A stretch of DNA of 64,000 nt, taken from NCBI GenBank assembly GCA_963833495.1, contig CAWHYJ010000021.1:184248-248247 (forward strand). Reading direction: 5' to 3'. The stretch is from Fodinibacter sp963833495. Lineage in GTDB: Bacteria; Actinomycetota; Actinomycetes; Actinomycetales; Dermatophilaceae. Positions 48,562 to 57,329 of the stretch are shown here, piece after piece. The position numbers and the translations under genes were made by a program. The notes under the pieces are model-generated. The model made no database searches and was not told where the DNA came from. It saw only the letters and a list, made by a program, of their open reading frames with translations. Position 1 is the first letter of the stretch. Each line of letters starts with the position of its first letter.

Positions 48562-49509
48562 ATGAGCCCCGCCGCGGATGCCGCCGAGATCACCCTGCGC
48601 TTCCTCGCCGCGCCGACGGATGCCGGCCAGTCCGGCTCGGTCTCGGCCGGCCGGGTGCTCGAGTGGATCGACAAGGCGGGGTATGCCGCGGCCGCGGGAT
48701 GGAGCGGCACGTACGCCGTCACGGCATACGTCGGCAACGTGCGGTTCACCCGGCCGGTGGAGGTCGGCGAGCTCGTCGAGGTCACCGCCCGCGTGGTGCA
48801 CACCGGGCGCTCGTCGATGCACATCACCGTCGACGTGGCGTCGGGGCAGCCGCGTACTCGCGAGATGGCGCCGGCCACCCGCTGCCTGATCATCTTCGTG
48901 GCCGTCGACGAGGAGGGCCGCTCGACGCCGGTGCCGCCGCTGGTGCCGCGCACCCAGGGCCAGGAGCTCGAGGAGCGCTGGGCGGCGCGCCGCGCCGACC
49001 TGCGCTCGCAGGTCGAGGCAGCGATGGCCGGGGTCGACTACACGGATGCCGGAACCGCGCCGCGCGTCGTGATGCGCTTCCTCGCGGCCCCGACCGACGT
49101 CAACTGGGGCGGGAAGGTGCACGGCGGCATCGTGATGCGCTGGATCGACGAGGCGGCGCACGTGCTCGCCACGCAGTGGACCGGCAACCGCAACAACGTG
49201 GCGATCTTCACCGGCGGCGTGCGGTTCTACCGGCCGCTGCGGATCGGGCACGTCGTCGAGGTCGAGGCCCGGCTGCTGCACACCGGCCGCACCTCGATGC
49301 ACGTGGGCGTGCACGTGCGGTCGGGCGACCCGTCGCAGGGGCCTGGCGGCATGGAGCTGACCACCTACTGCCGCACCGTCTTCGTGGCCATCGACGACCA
49401 GCGGCGGGCCGTGCCGTGCCCGACCTGGCTGCCGGCCAACGACGAGGACCGGGCCCTGGACGCCCACGCGGTCGAGCTCGTGAAGATCCGCGACCAGTTC
49501 GGCGACTGA
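48562..49509 (+). CDS. Acyl-CoA thioesterase with two hotdog domains
   Basis: 315 aa. Two tandem copies of the acyl-CoA hydrolase hotdog fold. The first has SAGRVLEWIDKAGYAAA and the second GKVHGGIVMRWIDEAAHVLA, where GGIVMRWIDEA is the conserved pattern. Matching blocks VRFTRPVEVGELVEV and VRFYRPLRIGHVVEV follow in each copy. It hydrolyses acyl-CoA; chain length unknown. A -10-like CAGAAT ends 6 nt before the ATG. Ends upstream of a large palindrome. Confidence 0.86.
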   Translation: MSPAADAAEITLRFLAAPTDAGQSGSVSAGRVLEWIDKAGYAAAAGWSGTYAVTAYVGNVRFTRPVEVGELVEVTARVVHTGRSSMHITVDVASGQPRTREMAPATRCLIIFVAVDEEGRSTPVPPLVPRTQGQELEERWAARRADLRSQVEAAMAGVDYTDAGTAPRVVMRFLAAPTDVNWGGKVHGGIVMRWIDEAAHVLATQWTGNRNNVAIFTGGVRFYRPLRIGHVVEVEARLLHTGRTSMHVGVHVRSGDPSQGPGGMELTTYCRTVFVAIDDQRRAVPCPTWLPANDEDRALDAHAVELVKIRDQFGD

Positions 49510-49519
49510 CCCCCGTCCC

Positions 49520-49606
49520 AACTTCTCGCCAGGTGCGGGAGCTGTTGGTTCGCACCACAACTGTTGTGGGGCGAAGGTGAACCTTCCCGCACCGGGCGAG
49601 AAAGTT
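49520..49606. repeat. 87-bp imperfect palindrome between thioesterase and padR
   Basis: Outer arms AACTTCTCGCC and GGCGAGAAAGTT, middle arms GGTGCGGGA and TCCCGCACC, and an inner CCACAAC-t-GTTGTGG at 49555-49569. The arms carry one-base gaps and a few mismatches. It is AT-richer than its surroundings, unrelated to the 50-bp family, and seen once in the window. Confidence 0.8.
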
Positions 49607-49632
49607 GTGGCGCCTACGGGATGGGTGTGTGG

Positions 49633-49662
49633 TTGACGATAGTGTGTGGCACACAGTAATGT
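49633..49662 (+). promoter_or_regulatory. padR promoter with embedded operator
   Basis: A -35 TTGACG (49633-49638) and a -10 TAATGT (49657-49662) are 18 bp apart. Between them lies TGTGTGgCACACA (49643-49655), a 13-bp inverted repeat likely bound by PadR itself. Transcription would start at or one base before the ATG at 49670, so the mRNA is leaderless. Confidence 0.65.
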
Positions 49663-49669
49663 GCCGGCT

Positions 49670-49999
49670 ATGCCGGTTGACGACGACGTGCTTGCGCAGC
49701 ACCTGCAGGAGCTGCGGCGGGGGACCGTGGTCGTCGCCTGCCTGGCCACCCTGCGCACCCCGGGCTACGGCTACGCCCTGCTCGAGACGCTGAGCGCGGC
49801 GGGGTTCGGGGTCGATGCCAACACCCTCTACCCGTTGCTGCGCCGGCTCGAGAAGCAGGGCCTGCTCGTCTCGGAGTGGAACACCGACGACACCCGGCCG
49901 CGCAAGTTCTACCGCACCAGCGATGCCGGCCTGGACCTGCTCGGCACCCTGCGCGACGACTGGCGGGCGCTCGACGCCGCCATCACCGAGCTGACCTGA
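49670..49999 (+). CDS. PadR-family transcriptional regulator
   Basis: 109 aa winged-helix protein. TPGYGYALLETLSAAGF and the wing-forming NTLYPLLRRLEKQGLL are the standard PadR pattern, and RKFYRTSDAG ends the fold. Its promoter contains an inverted repeat, so it probably represses itself and the next gene. A longer start at 49646 would lie within the promoter and is rejected. The next gene, 54 bp on, encodes the HAAS membrane protein that commonly pairs with PadR. Confidence 0.88.
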   Translation: MPVDDDVLAQHLQELRRGTVVVACLATLRTPGYGYALLETLSAAGFGVDANTLYPLLRRLEKQGLLVSEWNTDDTRPRKFYRTSDAGLDLLGTLRDDWRALDAAITELT

Positions 50000-50053
50000 C
50001 GCCGCCTGCACCGACATCGACCAGACCTGACGACCCGAGGGAGAGGACGAGCC

Positions 50054-51019
50054 ATGACCTCCTCACTGACCGACCGCTACGTGAGCGCCACCGTGCGCAG
50101 CCTCGACGACGAGCAGCGCGCCGAGGTGGAGCGCGAGCTGCGCACGACCATCGAGGACATGATCGACGGCCGGCTGCAGGCCGGCGCCCCGTCACGGCCC
50201 GATGCCGAGCGCGAGGTGCTCGTCGAGCTCGGCGACCCGGTGCGCCTGGCGGCCGGCTACTCGGGCCGGCCGCTGTACCTCATCGGCCCGGCCGTCTACC
50301 CGCAGTGGCGCCGGGTGCTCACCCTGCTGCTCTCGACGTTGCCCCCGCTCGTGGCGGCCATCAACCTGGTGGTGCGCCTGTTCGTCGACGACGTCGCGAC
50401 CGACGGCATCGGGCCTGCCGTCGTCGGGGCGCTGTGGGTCGGGCTGATGGTGGCCGTCAACGTCGTCGTCTGGGTGACGGTCGTCTTCGCCCTCGCGGAG
50501 CGGGGCCGGGTCACCGACGTCGAGCTCGGCTGGGACCCCGACCAGCTGCCCGACGACGGCACGGCATCCGTCGGGCTGGGGGAGACCGTGGGCGCGGTCG
50601 GCTTCATCGTCGCGGCGGGGCTGGCGATCCTCTGGCAGCAGACCAGCTCGCCGGTGACCGCCGGTGGAGACTCCGTGCCGGTGCTCGACCCGGCCCTGTG
50701 GTCGGGGGTGCTGCCGGTGCTGCTGCTCGTGCTCGCAGGCCAGGCGGTGGTGGCCGTCGTGGCCTACCGGCGCGGTCGCTGGAGCCGCGGGCTGATCGCG
50801 GCCGAGGTGGCACTCGACCTCGCATTCGCCGTGCCGGTGCTCCTCCTGCTGTGGGCGGGCAACCTCTTCAACCCAGCCTTCGTCGACGTGCTCGTCGAGG
50901 GCGGCTGGGCGAACGCCGAGCGCGACCTCACCGTCACCACGGCCATCGGCACGGTCGTCGTCCTGGTGTGGAGCGTGGTCGAGACGCTGCGGCGTTCACG
51001 GGCGTCCCGGCATCCCTGA
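50054..51019 (+). CDS. HAAS-domain membrane protein
   Basis: 321 aa. The N-terminal ~65 residues have the HAAS pattern (LDDEQRAEVERELRTTIEDMI and EVLVELGDPVRLAAGY, given as ERELRTTIEDMI and LVELGDPVRLA). Six membrane helices follow, e.g. LPPLVAAINLVVRLF and VLLLVLAGQAVVAVVAY. PadR-HAAS pairs are known from many Gram-positives and are thought to be stress-signal modules, with the HAAS protein sensing at the membrane. ATG 50054 has a GAGAGGACGAG leader 5' of it. Confidence 0.8.
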   Translation: MTSSLTDRYVSATVRSLDDEQRAEVERELRTTIEDMIDGRLQAGAPSRPDAEREVLVELGDPVRLAAGYSGRPLYLIGPAVYPQWRRVLTLLLSTLPPLVAAINLVVRLFVDDVATDGIGPAVVGALWVGLMVAVNVVVWVTVVFALAERGRVTDVELGWDPDQLPDDGTASVGLGETVGAVGFIVAAGLAILWQQTSSPVTAGGDSVPVLDPALWSGVLPVLLLVLAGQAVVAVVAYRRGRWSRGLIAAEVALDLAFAVPVLLLLWAGNLFNPAFVDVLVEGGWANAERDLTVTTAIGTVVVLVWSVVETLRRSRASRHP

Positions 51020-51034
51020 GGCCCACACCCCCTG

Positions 51035-51084
51035 CGAACGTGGGTGATTCCCGTCGCCTGGACGACGGTTTTCACCCACGTTCG
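51035..51084. repeat. 50-bp palindromic repeat, copy E
   Basis: Outer arms CGAACGTGGGTGA and TCACCCACGTTCG are perfectly complementary. It is a single copy, 28 kb from the A-D cluster, again at a convergent gene junction (HAAS gene and aminotransferase). Confidence 0.9.
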
Positions 51085-51113
51085 CGGGAGGGCTGGACGG
51101 AGAAGGGGCGGCG

Positions 51114-52481
51114 TCAGGCGTAGAGCGCGCCCACGACCTCGCGGAACGCCGCCGTGTGCCGGTCGACATCGGCGCGGGTGGTGTCGGGGCACATCAGCGC
51201 CATGTTGTGGAACGGCGTCATCAGGATGCCGCGGTTGCACATCGCGAGGTGCATGTAGGCGTCGATGTCGTCGTCGTGCGCGACCGCCGACTCCTCGCCG
51301 GTGCGCGGCGCGGGCCGGGTGAAGCGGTACTCGGCGCGGGCGCCCAGCTGCTGGATCGACCACGGCACGTCGAGCTCGTCGAGGATGGCCTGCACCCCTT
51401 CGGTGAAGGCCGTCGCCAGCTCGGTCATGTGGGCGAACGCCTCGGGGGTGAGCACGTCGCGCAGGGTCGCCTGCATCGCCGCGGTCGACAGCGCGTTGCC
51501 GGCGAGCGTGCCGCCCACCCCGCCCACGTCGATGAGGTCGGCGTCACCGGCATCGGTGTGGCCGGTGATCGCCGCGGCGACCTCGTGCGTGATGCCGTAG
51601 GCGCCCGACGGGATGCCGCCGCCGATCGACTTGCCGATGACGAAGATGTCGGGCTGCAGGCTCCACTCGGTGGTGGCGCCACCCCACCCTGCCGAGAAGG
51701 TGTGCGTCTCGTCGATCATCAGCAGGGCGCCGTACCGGGTGGCCAGCTCGCGCAGCCCCTCCATGAACCCGGGCTCGGGCAGCACGATGCCGATGTTGGT
51801 GAGCGCCGGCTCGGTGAGGATCGCGGCAACGTCACCGTTGGCCAGCTCGCGCTCGACCGAGGCCAGGTCGTTCCAGGTGGCGGCCCGGGTGGTGAGGTCG
51901 AGCGGCACCGGGGGAGCGACGTTGCCCGGGCGCGACTGGGCCTTGCCGTCGGGGCCGGGGATGGCGAAGGTCTCGTCGACCGAGCCGTGGTAGCAGTAGC
52001 CGAACACCAGGATCTTCGGCTTGCCGGTGGCGAGCCGGGCCAGGCGCACGGCCCAGCGGTTGGCGTCGGTGGCAGAGAGCGTGAAGCTCCACAGCGGCAT
52101 CCCGAAGCGCCGGGTCAGCTCGGCCCCCACCTCCTGGGCGTCCGCAGTCGGCAGCATGGTCGTGATGCCGCCCAGGTCGCCCATCCGGCGCGCGACCGCC
52201 TCGACCGTGGCGCGGGGGGAGTGGCCCGCCATGGCGCCGGTGTCGCCGAGGGCGAAGTCGACGTAGGTGTGGCCGTCGACATCGGAGATCCGGTTGCCCC
52301 GGGCGTTGTCGAGGTAGAGCGGGAAGCCGCCGCTCCACTTGTTCATCCAGGTCATCGGGACCTTGCCGAACAGGTTGCTGCCCTGCTCGAACAGCTCGCG
52401 GCTGCGCGGGTGGCGCTCGGTGTAGTCGGCCTGCTCGGCAGCGAGCAGGGTACGGAGGCGGGTGCGGTCGATGTCCGGCAT
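51114..52481 (-). CDS. Class III PLP-dependent aminotransferase family protein
   Basis: 455 aa, resembling glutamate-1-semialdehyde aminomutase-like aminotransferases. The PLP lysine is K284 in VIGKSIGGGIPSGAYG. Other blocks are IDETHTFSAGWG (Asp for the PLP ring nitrogen) and GTLAGNALSTAAM. The N terminus carries FALGDTGAMAGHSPRA. A specific substrate cannot be read. Polyamine or GABA transamination is possible, since a polyamine importer is in the window, but it is 45 kb away. The final 40 residues include the HNMALMCPDTT pattern. Confidence 0.85.
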   Translation of the reverse strand: MPDIDRTRLRTLLAAEQADYTERHPRSRELFEQGSNLFGKVPMTWMNKWSGGFPLYLDNARGNRISDVDGHTYVDFALGDTGAMAGHSPRATVEAVARRMGDLGGITTMLPTADAQEVGAELTRRFGMPLWSFTLSATDANRWAVRLARLATGKPKILVFGYCYHGSVDETFAIPGPDGKAQSRPGNVAPPVPLDLTTRAATWNDLASVERELANGDVAAILTEPALTNIGIVLPEPGFMEGLRELATRYGALLMIDETHTFSAGWGGATTEWSLQPDIFVIGKSIGGGIPSGAYGITHEVAAAITGHTDAGDADLIDVGGVGGTLAGNALSTAAMQATLRDVLTPEAFAHMTELATAFTEGVQAILDELDVPWSIQQLGARAEYRFTRPAPRTGEESAVAHDDDIDAYMHLAMCNRGILMTPFHNMALMCPDTTRADVDRHTAAFREVVGALYA

Positions 52482-52602
52482 GTACGCACGCTATCGCCAC
52501 TGATGGCGCGCGCAACAGGGCATTCCGCCATCGGATACGTCGGTCGGGCGGCGCACAGGCTGCGGGATCCGCAGCGATGCCGGGTCACGACATCCGCCCG
52601 CC

Positions 52603-52608
52603 TAGGCT
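52603..52608 (+). promoter_or_regulatory. -10 hexamer TAGGCT for the TIGR03936 gene
   Basis: It ends 8 nt before the ATG at 52617, compatible with a leaderless or two-base-leader transcript, and is the same hexamer used by ispG and the DUF4081 gene. Confidence 0.5.
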
Positions 52609-52616
52609 GGTGCGCC

Positions 52617-53369
52617 ATGGCCCAGCGCACCCCCGACGGACCCCCGCCCGCTCCGGCGGTCCAGAAGCTCCGGATCCGTTATGCGAAGCGGGGCCGGCTG
52701 CGCTTCTCCTCGACCCGCGACTTCGCCCGTGCCCTGGAGCGGGCGCTGCGCCGGGCCGACGTGCCGATGGCGTTCTCCGGCGGGTTCCACCCGCACCCGC
52801 TGATCTCCTACGCCAACGCGGCGCCCACCGGCACGGCCAGCGAGGCGGAGTACTTCGAGATCCGGGTGACCGAGCGGGTCGACCCGGATGCCGTGCGCGC
52901 GGCGCTCGACGAGGCGCTGCCCGAGGGGCTCGACGTGGTCGAGGTCGTGCAGGCCGGGCCGGGTAGCCTCGCCGACCGGCTCGAGGGCAGCGAGTGGCAG
53001 ATCGTGGTGCGCGGCGCCGACCCGGCGGCCGTCGCGGATGCCGTCGCCGGCTACCTCGCCTGTGACGTCGCCGAGGCGACCCGCACCTTCAAGACCGGGC
53101 CGCGCACGTTCGACACGCGCGGGGCGGTGCTGGCCATGGAGGTCACCGGGGTCGACGACGAGGGGTGTGCGATACTGCGGGTGGTCGCTCGGCACACCAC
53201 ACCGGCCGTGCGCCCCGACGACATCCTGACCGCACTGCGCGCAGTGACCGGGTTCTCGCCACCGGTCCCACCCCTGGTGACCCGGCTGGCGCAAGGGCCT
53301 CTGCTCGACGCAACTGCTGGGGTGGCCGACCCGTTGGCCGCCGACAAGGACGCCGCCGGCTCCGGATAG
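52617..53369 (+). CDS. Radical SAM-associated protein TIGR03936 (DUF2344)
   Basis: 250 aa. Typical opening KLRIRYAKRGRLRFSSTRDFARALERAL, represented by RIRYAKRGRLRF and RDFARALERAL, and the family mark FSGGFHPHPLISYANA. The TIGR03960 radical SAM partner is normally adjacent, but is 5.7 kb upstream. The last 40 residues form an Ala/Asp-rich tail. It precedes rne with a 162-bp gap (53370-53531) that holds GC-rich short repeats but no gene or strong hairpin. Confidence 0.92.
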   Translation: MAQRTPDGPPPAPAVQKLRIRYAKRGRLRFSSTRDFARALERALRRADVPMAFSGGFHPHPLISYANAAPTGTASEAEYFEIRVTERVDPDAVRAALDEALPEGLDVVEVVQAGPGSLADRLEGSEWQIVVRGADPAAVADAVAGYLACDVAEATRTFKTGPRTFDTRGAVLAMEVTGVDDEGCAILRVVARHTTPAVRPDDILTALRAVTGFSPPVPPLVTRLAQGPLLDATAGVADPLAADKDAAGSG

Positions 53370-53531
53370 GTGCCGCGCCGCCCGCGCGAGCCGCTCCGGG
53401 GCAGCTAGTCGACTTCCGTACGGGGTGCGCCCCGCACGATCCGATCGCACCACGCGGTCGACGCGGAGCCGGTCGTTTTCCAGGCCGAACCCGGTGTGGG
53501 CGTCGCCACGTGGGTGACGAAAGGGGCCTTG

Positions 53532-56500
53532 ATGGCTTCCGAGAACGACCAGCCCACCTCCGACGCCACCGCGGACGCCGTCCTCGCGGTCGACGTCCCC
53601 GGCGCCGACGACGCGCCGGCACCCGCCGAGAAGCCCAAGCGGCGCCGCGCCACCAAGAAGGCCGCCGCCCCCGAGGCCGCCCCGGATGCCGTGGCCGTTG
53701 CGATCGCCGACGCTGACCCGACCGCGCCCGACTCCGAGGCCCCGGTCAAGAAGGCGCCCCGCAAGCGGGCCACCAAGGCGGCCACCACCAAGGCTGCGGT
53801 GGCCACGGAGGCCGCGGCGAGCGCCGAGGCTGAGACCACCGAGTCCGCGTCCACGAAGGCCGCGACCAAGCGCACCGTCAGCAAGAAGGCCGAGGGTGAG
53901 GCCAAGGTCCCGGCCAAGCGGGCCCGCAAGGCCACCAAGGCCGCGAAGTCCACGCCGGCCGCCGCCGAGCCGGGGGCGGAGGACGTCGCCGTGCCGGTCG
54001 AGGTCGAGCCGCCGGCGCCGCTCGCCCACACCGGTGAGGCCGTCATCGACGACGACGCCCTGGACGTCGAGCTCGACGCGCCGGGCGAGAAGCCCGAGCA
54101 GGCCGAGCCGGTCGTGGAGCCCGAGGACACCACGGTCGTGCCCAGCTTCGGCGTGCTCTTCCAGGCTCCCGAGCCGGTCGCCCCGCGCCGCCGCCGGGCG
54201 ACGGCCCCGGTGCAGGCTCCCGCCGAGCGGGTCGCCGAGCCTGAGCCCACGGCAGCGAGCACCGAGGCCGACACCTCCACGGACCAGGCCCCCGCCGAGG
54301 ACGAGGGCAACGCGCCGGAGGCTCGTGGTGGCCGACGCAGCCGCGGCGGACGCGGTGGGCGCAGCGCCCGAGGCGGTCGCGCCCAGGCCAGTGACGCCAC
54401 CGACGAATCCGCAGAGGCCGACACCGACGGCGACACCCCCACCGACGGCGAGCCGGGCGAGCAGGACACCGACCGCCCCACCGACGACCGCGCCTCCGAC
54501 GAGGGCGAGGGTGGCTCGCGCAGCCGCCGGCGCCGTGGTGGCCGCGGACGCCGGGGACGCAGCTCGTCCGACGACGAGCAGGGCACCGCGTCCGACGCCA
54601 CGGGGGAGTCCCCCGACGAGGGTGGCGACACCGGCCCCGACGAGCAGGGCGACGAGGGCGACGGCGGCACCAGCCGTCGTCGTCGCCGGCGCCGCCGCGG
54701 TGGTGCCTCCGGTGATGGCGACAACGACGACCCGCCCGGCACCACCACCCGGGTCCGCGAGCCGCGCTCGCAGCGCGACGAGCCGACCGCGGTCAAGGGC
54801 TCGACCCGCCTGGAGGCCAAGAAGCAGCGTCGCCGCGAGGGCCGCGAGGCCGGCCGGCGCCGCACGATCATCACCGAGGCGGAGTTCCTCGCCCGGCGCG
54901 AGAGCGTCGAGCGGGTCATGGTCGTGCGCGGCCGCGGCGACCGCACCCAGATCGGCGTGCTCGAGGACGGCGTGCTCGTCGAGCACTACGTCTCGCGTGA
55001 GACCACGGCATCCATGGCCGGCAACGTCTACCTCGGCCGGGTGCAGAACGTGCTGCCGTCGATGGAGGCCGCCTTCGTCGACATCGGCAAGGGTCGCAAC
55101 GCCGTGCTCTACGCCGGTGAGGTCAACTGGGACGCCGCCGGGCTCGAGGGCGGCTCGGCCCGCCGCATCGAGAACGCGCTGAGCTCGGGCGACACCGTGC
55201 TCGCGCAGGTCACCAAGGACCCGATCGGCCACAAGGGCGCCCGGCTCACCTCGCAGATCAGCCTGCCCGGCCGCTACCTGGTCTACGTGCCCGAGGGCCA
55301 GATGACCGGCATCTCGCGCAAGCTGCCCGACACCGAGCGGGCCCGGCTCAAGGCCATCCTCAAGGAGGTCGTGCCCGACTCCGCGGGCGTCATCGTGCGC
55401 ACCGCCGCCGAGGGTGCCTCCGAGGAGGAGCTGCGCGCCGACGTGGAGCGGCTCACCAAGATCTGGGACAAGATCACGACCAAGGCCGCGTCGGCCGGCG
55501 CCAAGAAGGCCGGCAGCGGCGGCGCCCCGGTGCTGCTGCACGGCGAGCCCGACCTGACCGTGCGCGTCATCCGCGACGTGTTCACCGAGGACTTCACCTC
55601 GCTCGTCGTCTCCGGCGACAAGGCGTGGGGTGAGATCAGCCAGTACGTCGAGGACGTCGCCCCCGACCTCGCGCCGCGCCTGCAGCGCTGGACCGCGGAG
55701 GAGGACGTCTTCGCGGCGCACCGCATCGACGAGTCGCTGGCCAAGGCGATGGACCGCAAGGTGTGGCTGCCCTCGGGTGGCTCGCTGGTCATCGACCGCA
55801 CCGAGGCGATGACCGTCGTCGACGTCAACACCGGCAAGTTCGTCGGCTCCGGGGGCAACCTCGAGGAGACCGTCACCAAGAACAACCTCGAGGCGGCCGA
55901 GGAGATCGTGCGCCAGCTGCGGCTGCGCGACATCGGCGGCATCATCGTCATCGACTTCATCGACATGGTGCTGGAGTCCAACCGCGACCTCGTGGTGCGC
56001 CGGCTGCTCGAGTGCCTCGGGCGCGACCGCACCAAGCACCAGGTCGCCGAGGTCACCTCGCTCGGCCTGGTGCAGATGACCCGCAAGCGGGTCGGCTCCG
56101 GCCTGGTCGAGGTGTTCTCCGAGCAGTGCGAGCACTGTGGCGGGCGCGGCATCGTCGTGCACACCGAGCCGATCGACCGCAGCGGCGCCAACGGTGGCGG
56201 CGGCAGCGACGCCGGCGCCGCCCGCTCGGGGCGAGGACGCCGCGGCACCACCACCGGCACGCCCCAGCCCGCCAACGGTGGCAACGGCGGGTCCGGCGAC
56301 GAGGGCCAGCGCTCCGGGCCCACGGCGGCCCAGATCGCCGCGGCCGCCCACGCCGCGGCCCTGCGCCGCGCCGAGGCCGGCGAGCCCACGGCCGACCTCG
56401 ACGACACCAGCGCGAACGAGCTCGAGAAGGCGGCTGTCGCCCAGACGTCCTTCGACGCCACGACCGGGGCCGACGCCGTCGAGCCCGGAGCCGAGCCGGC

Positions 56501-56852
56501 GTCCGTGGTCGACAGCGAGCCGGTCGTCGACGTTGAGCCGACGCCGGATGCCGTGCCGGTCGTCGACCCGGCCTCGCCCGTCGGCACCGCACCGGTGGAC
56601 GGCGCCGCTGTCGAACCGTCCGCCGACGTCGTGGTGGATGCCGTGCCGGTCGCCGAAGCTGCGCCCGTTCCGGCTGCCGAGCCGGTCGAGCCCGAGCCGG
56701 TCGCCGTCGCGCCCGAGCCGGTCGCGGTGGCCCCGCGGGCCCGCCGCAAGCGTGGTCGGGTGGTCGCCCCCGCCGGACCGCCGCGTGCGACGGCATCCGA
56801 GGACGGCAGCAGCACGGCCGGCACCGAGGCGTCCGAGGTGCCCGCCCACTGA
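53532..56852 (+). CDS. rne: Ribonuclease E/G family
   Basis: 1106 aa. The first ~440 residues are a low-complexity tail of Ala/Lys, acidic and Arg/Gly-rich repeats (RRRRGGRGRRGR-type), the long actinobacterial N extension. The S1 domain begins near 450 (VERVMVVRGRGDRTQIG, seen as RVMVVRGRGDR). Catalytic aspartates are D764 (VVDVNTGKF) and D808 (VIDFIDM). The zinc-link CEHC lies at residues 867-870. The C tail is Pro/Ala/Glu-rich. RNase E processes rRNA and mRNAs. ATG 53532 follows AAAGGGG. The operon continues to rplU. Confidence 0.95.
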   Translation: MASENDQPTSDATADAVLAVDVPGADDAPAPAEKPKRRRATKKAAAPEAAPDAVAVAIADADPTAPDSEAPVKKAPRKRATKAATTKAAVATEAAASAEAETTESASTKAATKRTVSKKAEGEAKVPAKRARKATKAAKSTPAAAEPGAEDVAVPVEVEPPAPLAHTGEAVIDDDALDVELDAPGEKPEQAEPVVEPEDTTVVPSFGVLFQAPEPVAPRRRRATAPVQAPAERVAEPEPTAASTEADTSTDQAPAEDEGNAPEARGGRRSRGGRGGRSARGGRAQASDATDESAEADTDGDTPTDGEPGEQDTDRPTDDRASDEGEGGSRSRRRRGGRGRRGRSSSDDEQGTASDATGESPDEGGDTGPDEQGDEGDGGTSRRRRRRRRGGASGDGDNDDPPGTTTRVREPRSQRDEPTAVKGSTRLEAKKQRRREGREAGRRRTIITEAEFLARRESVERVMVVRGRGDRTQIGVLEDGVLVEHYVSRETTASMAGNVYLGRVQNVLPSMEAAFVDIGKGRNAVLYAGEVNWDAAGLEGGSARRIENALSSGDTVLAQVTKDPIGHKGARLTSQISLPGRYLVYVPEGQMTGISRKLPDTERARLKAILKEVVPDSAGVIVRTAAEGASEEELRADVERLTKIWDKITTKAASAGAKKAGSGGAPVLLHGEPDLTVRVIRDVFTEDFTSLVVSGDKAWGEISQYVEDVAPDLAPRLQRWTAEEDVFAAHRIDESLAKAMDRKVWLPSGGSLVIDRTEAMTVVDVNTGKFVGSGGNLEETVTKNNLEAAEEIVRQLRLRDIGGIIVIDFIDMVLESNRDLVVRRLLECLGRDRTKHQVAEVTSLGLVQMTRKRVGSGLVEVFSEQCEHCGGRGIVVHTEPIDRSGANGGGGSDAGAARSGRGRRGTTTGTPQPANGGNGGSGDEGQRSGPTAAQIAAAAHAAALRRAEAGEPTADLDDTSANELEKAAVAQTSFDATTGADAVEPGAEPASVVDSEPVVDVEPTPDAVPVVDPASPVGTAPVDGAAVEPSADVVVDAVPVAEAAPVPAAEPVEPEPVAVAPEPVAVAPRARRKRGRVVAPAGPPRATASEDGSSTAGTEASEVPAH

Positions 56853-56876
56853 TTTGGCCGCCCAACAAGGCACCGG

Positions 56877-56882
56877 TAGTCT
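56877..56882 (+). promoter_or_regulatory. -10 hexamer TAGTCT for rplU-rpmA
   Basis: It predicts a start near 56889 and a 97-nt leader before the rplU GTG. The leader contains a small hairpin (TCCCG/CGGGA, 56912-56930) that could be a regulatory element, as in other L21 leaders, but the evidence is weak. Confidence 0.4.
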
Positions 56883-56985
56883 TGACAGTCGGTGCGCCCA
56901 CCGAGCCGATGTCCCGTGTCGTAAGCGGGAGCCACGTCAGCCGGTTTCCCAGAGAGCGCTCCCGTAGCGAAAGTGAGTACGAAAC

Positions 56986-57291
56986 GTGTACGCGATTGTG
57001 CGCGCAGGTGGTCGCCAGGAGAAGGTCTCCGTCGGCGACGTCCTGCTCATCGACAAGATCGGCCAGGCCGGTGACACCGTGCAGCTGCAGCCGCTGCTCG
57101 TCGTCGACGGGGGAACCGTCACGAGCGACGCGAGCAAGCTCGCCAAGGTCAAGGTCACCGCTGAGGTCGTCAAGGCCGCCAAGGGTCCCAAGATCACGAT
57201 CCTGAAGTACAAGAACAAGACCGGTTACCGCAAGCGCCAGGGCCACCGCCAGCCGCTGACCCAGGTCAAGATCACGGCGATCGACGCCTGA
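56986..57291 (+). CDS. rplU: 50S ribosomal protein L21
   Basis: 101 aa, standard length. The opening YAIVRAGGRQEKVSVGDVL and the ending RKRQGHRQPLTQVKIT (seen here as GHRQPLTQVKI) are diagnostic. It is followed 38 bp later by rpmA. GTG start. Confidence 0.97.
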   Translation: MYAIVRAGGRQEKVSVGDVLLIDKIGQAGDTVQLQPLLVVDGGTVTSDASKLAKVKVTAEVVKAAKGPKITILKYKNKTGYRKRQGHRQPLTQVKITAIDA

Positions 57292-57329
57292 CGCCCGTTT
57301 CGAACCACTGACACACAAGGACTACTGAC

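Noticed and set aside
53507..53516. ACGTGGGTGA upstream of rne as a palindrome arm
   Set aside because: No partner arm within 100 bp, so a chance 10-mer match is the simpler view.
52602..56873. Open frame of 1423 codons on the minus strand opposite rne
   Set aside because: Antisense of RNase E repeats, no domain, no start signal.
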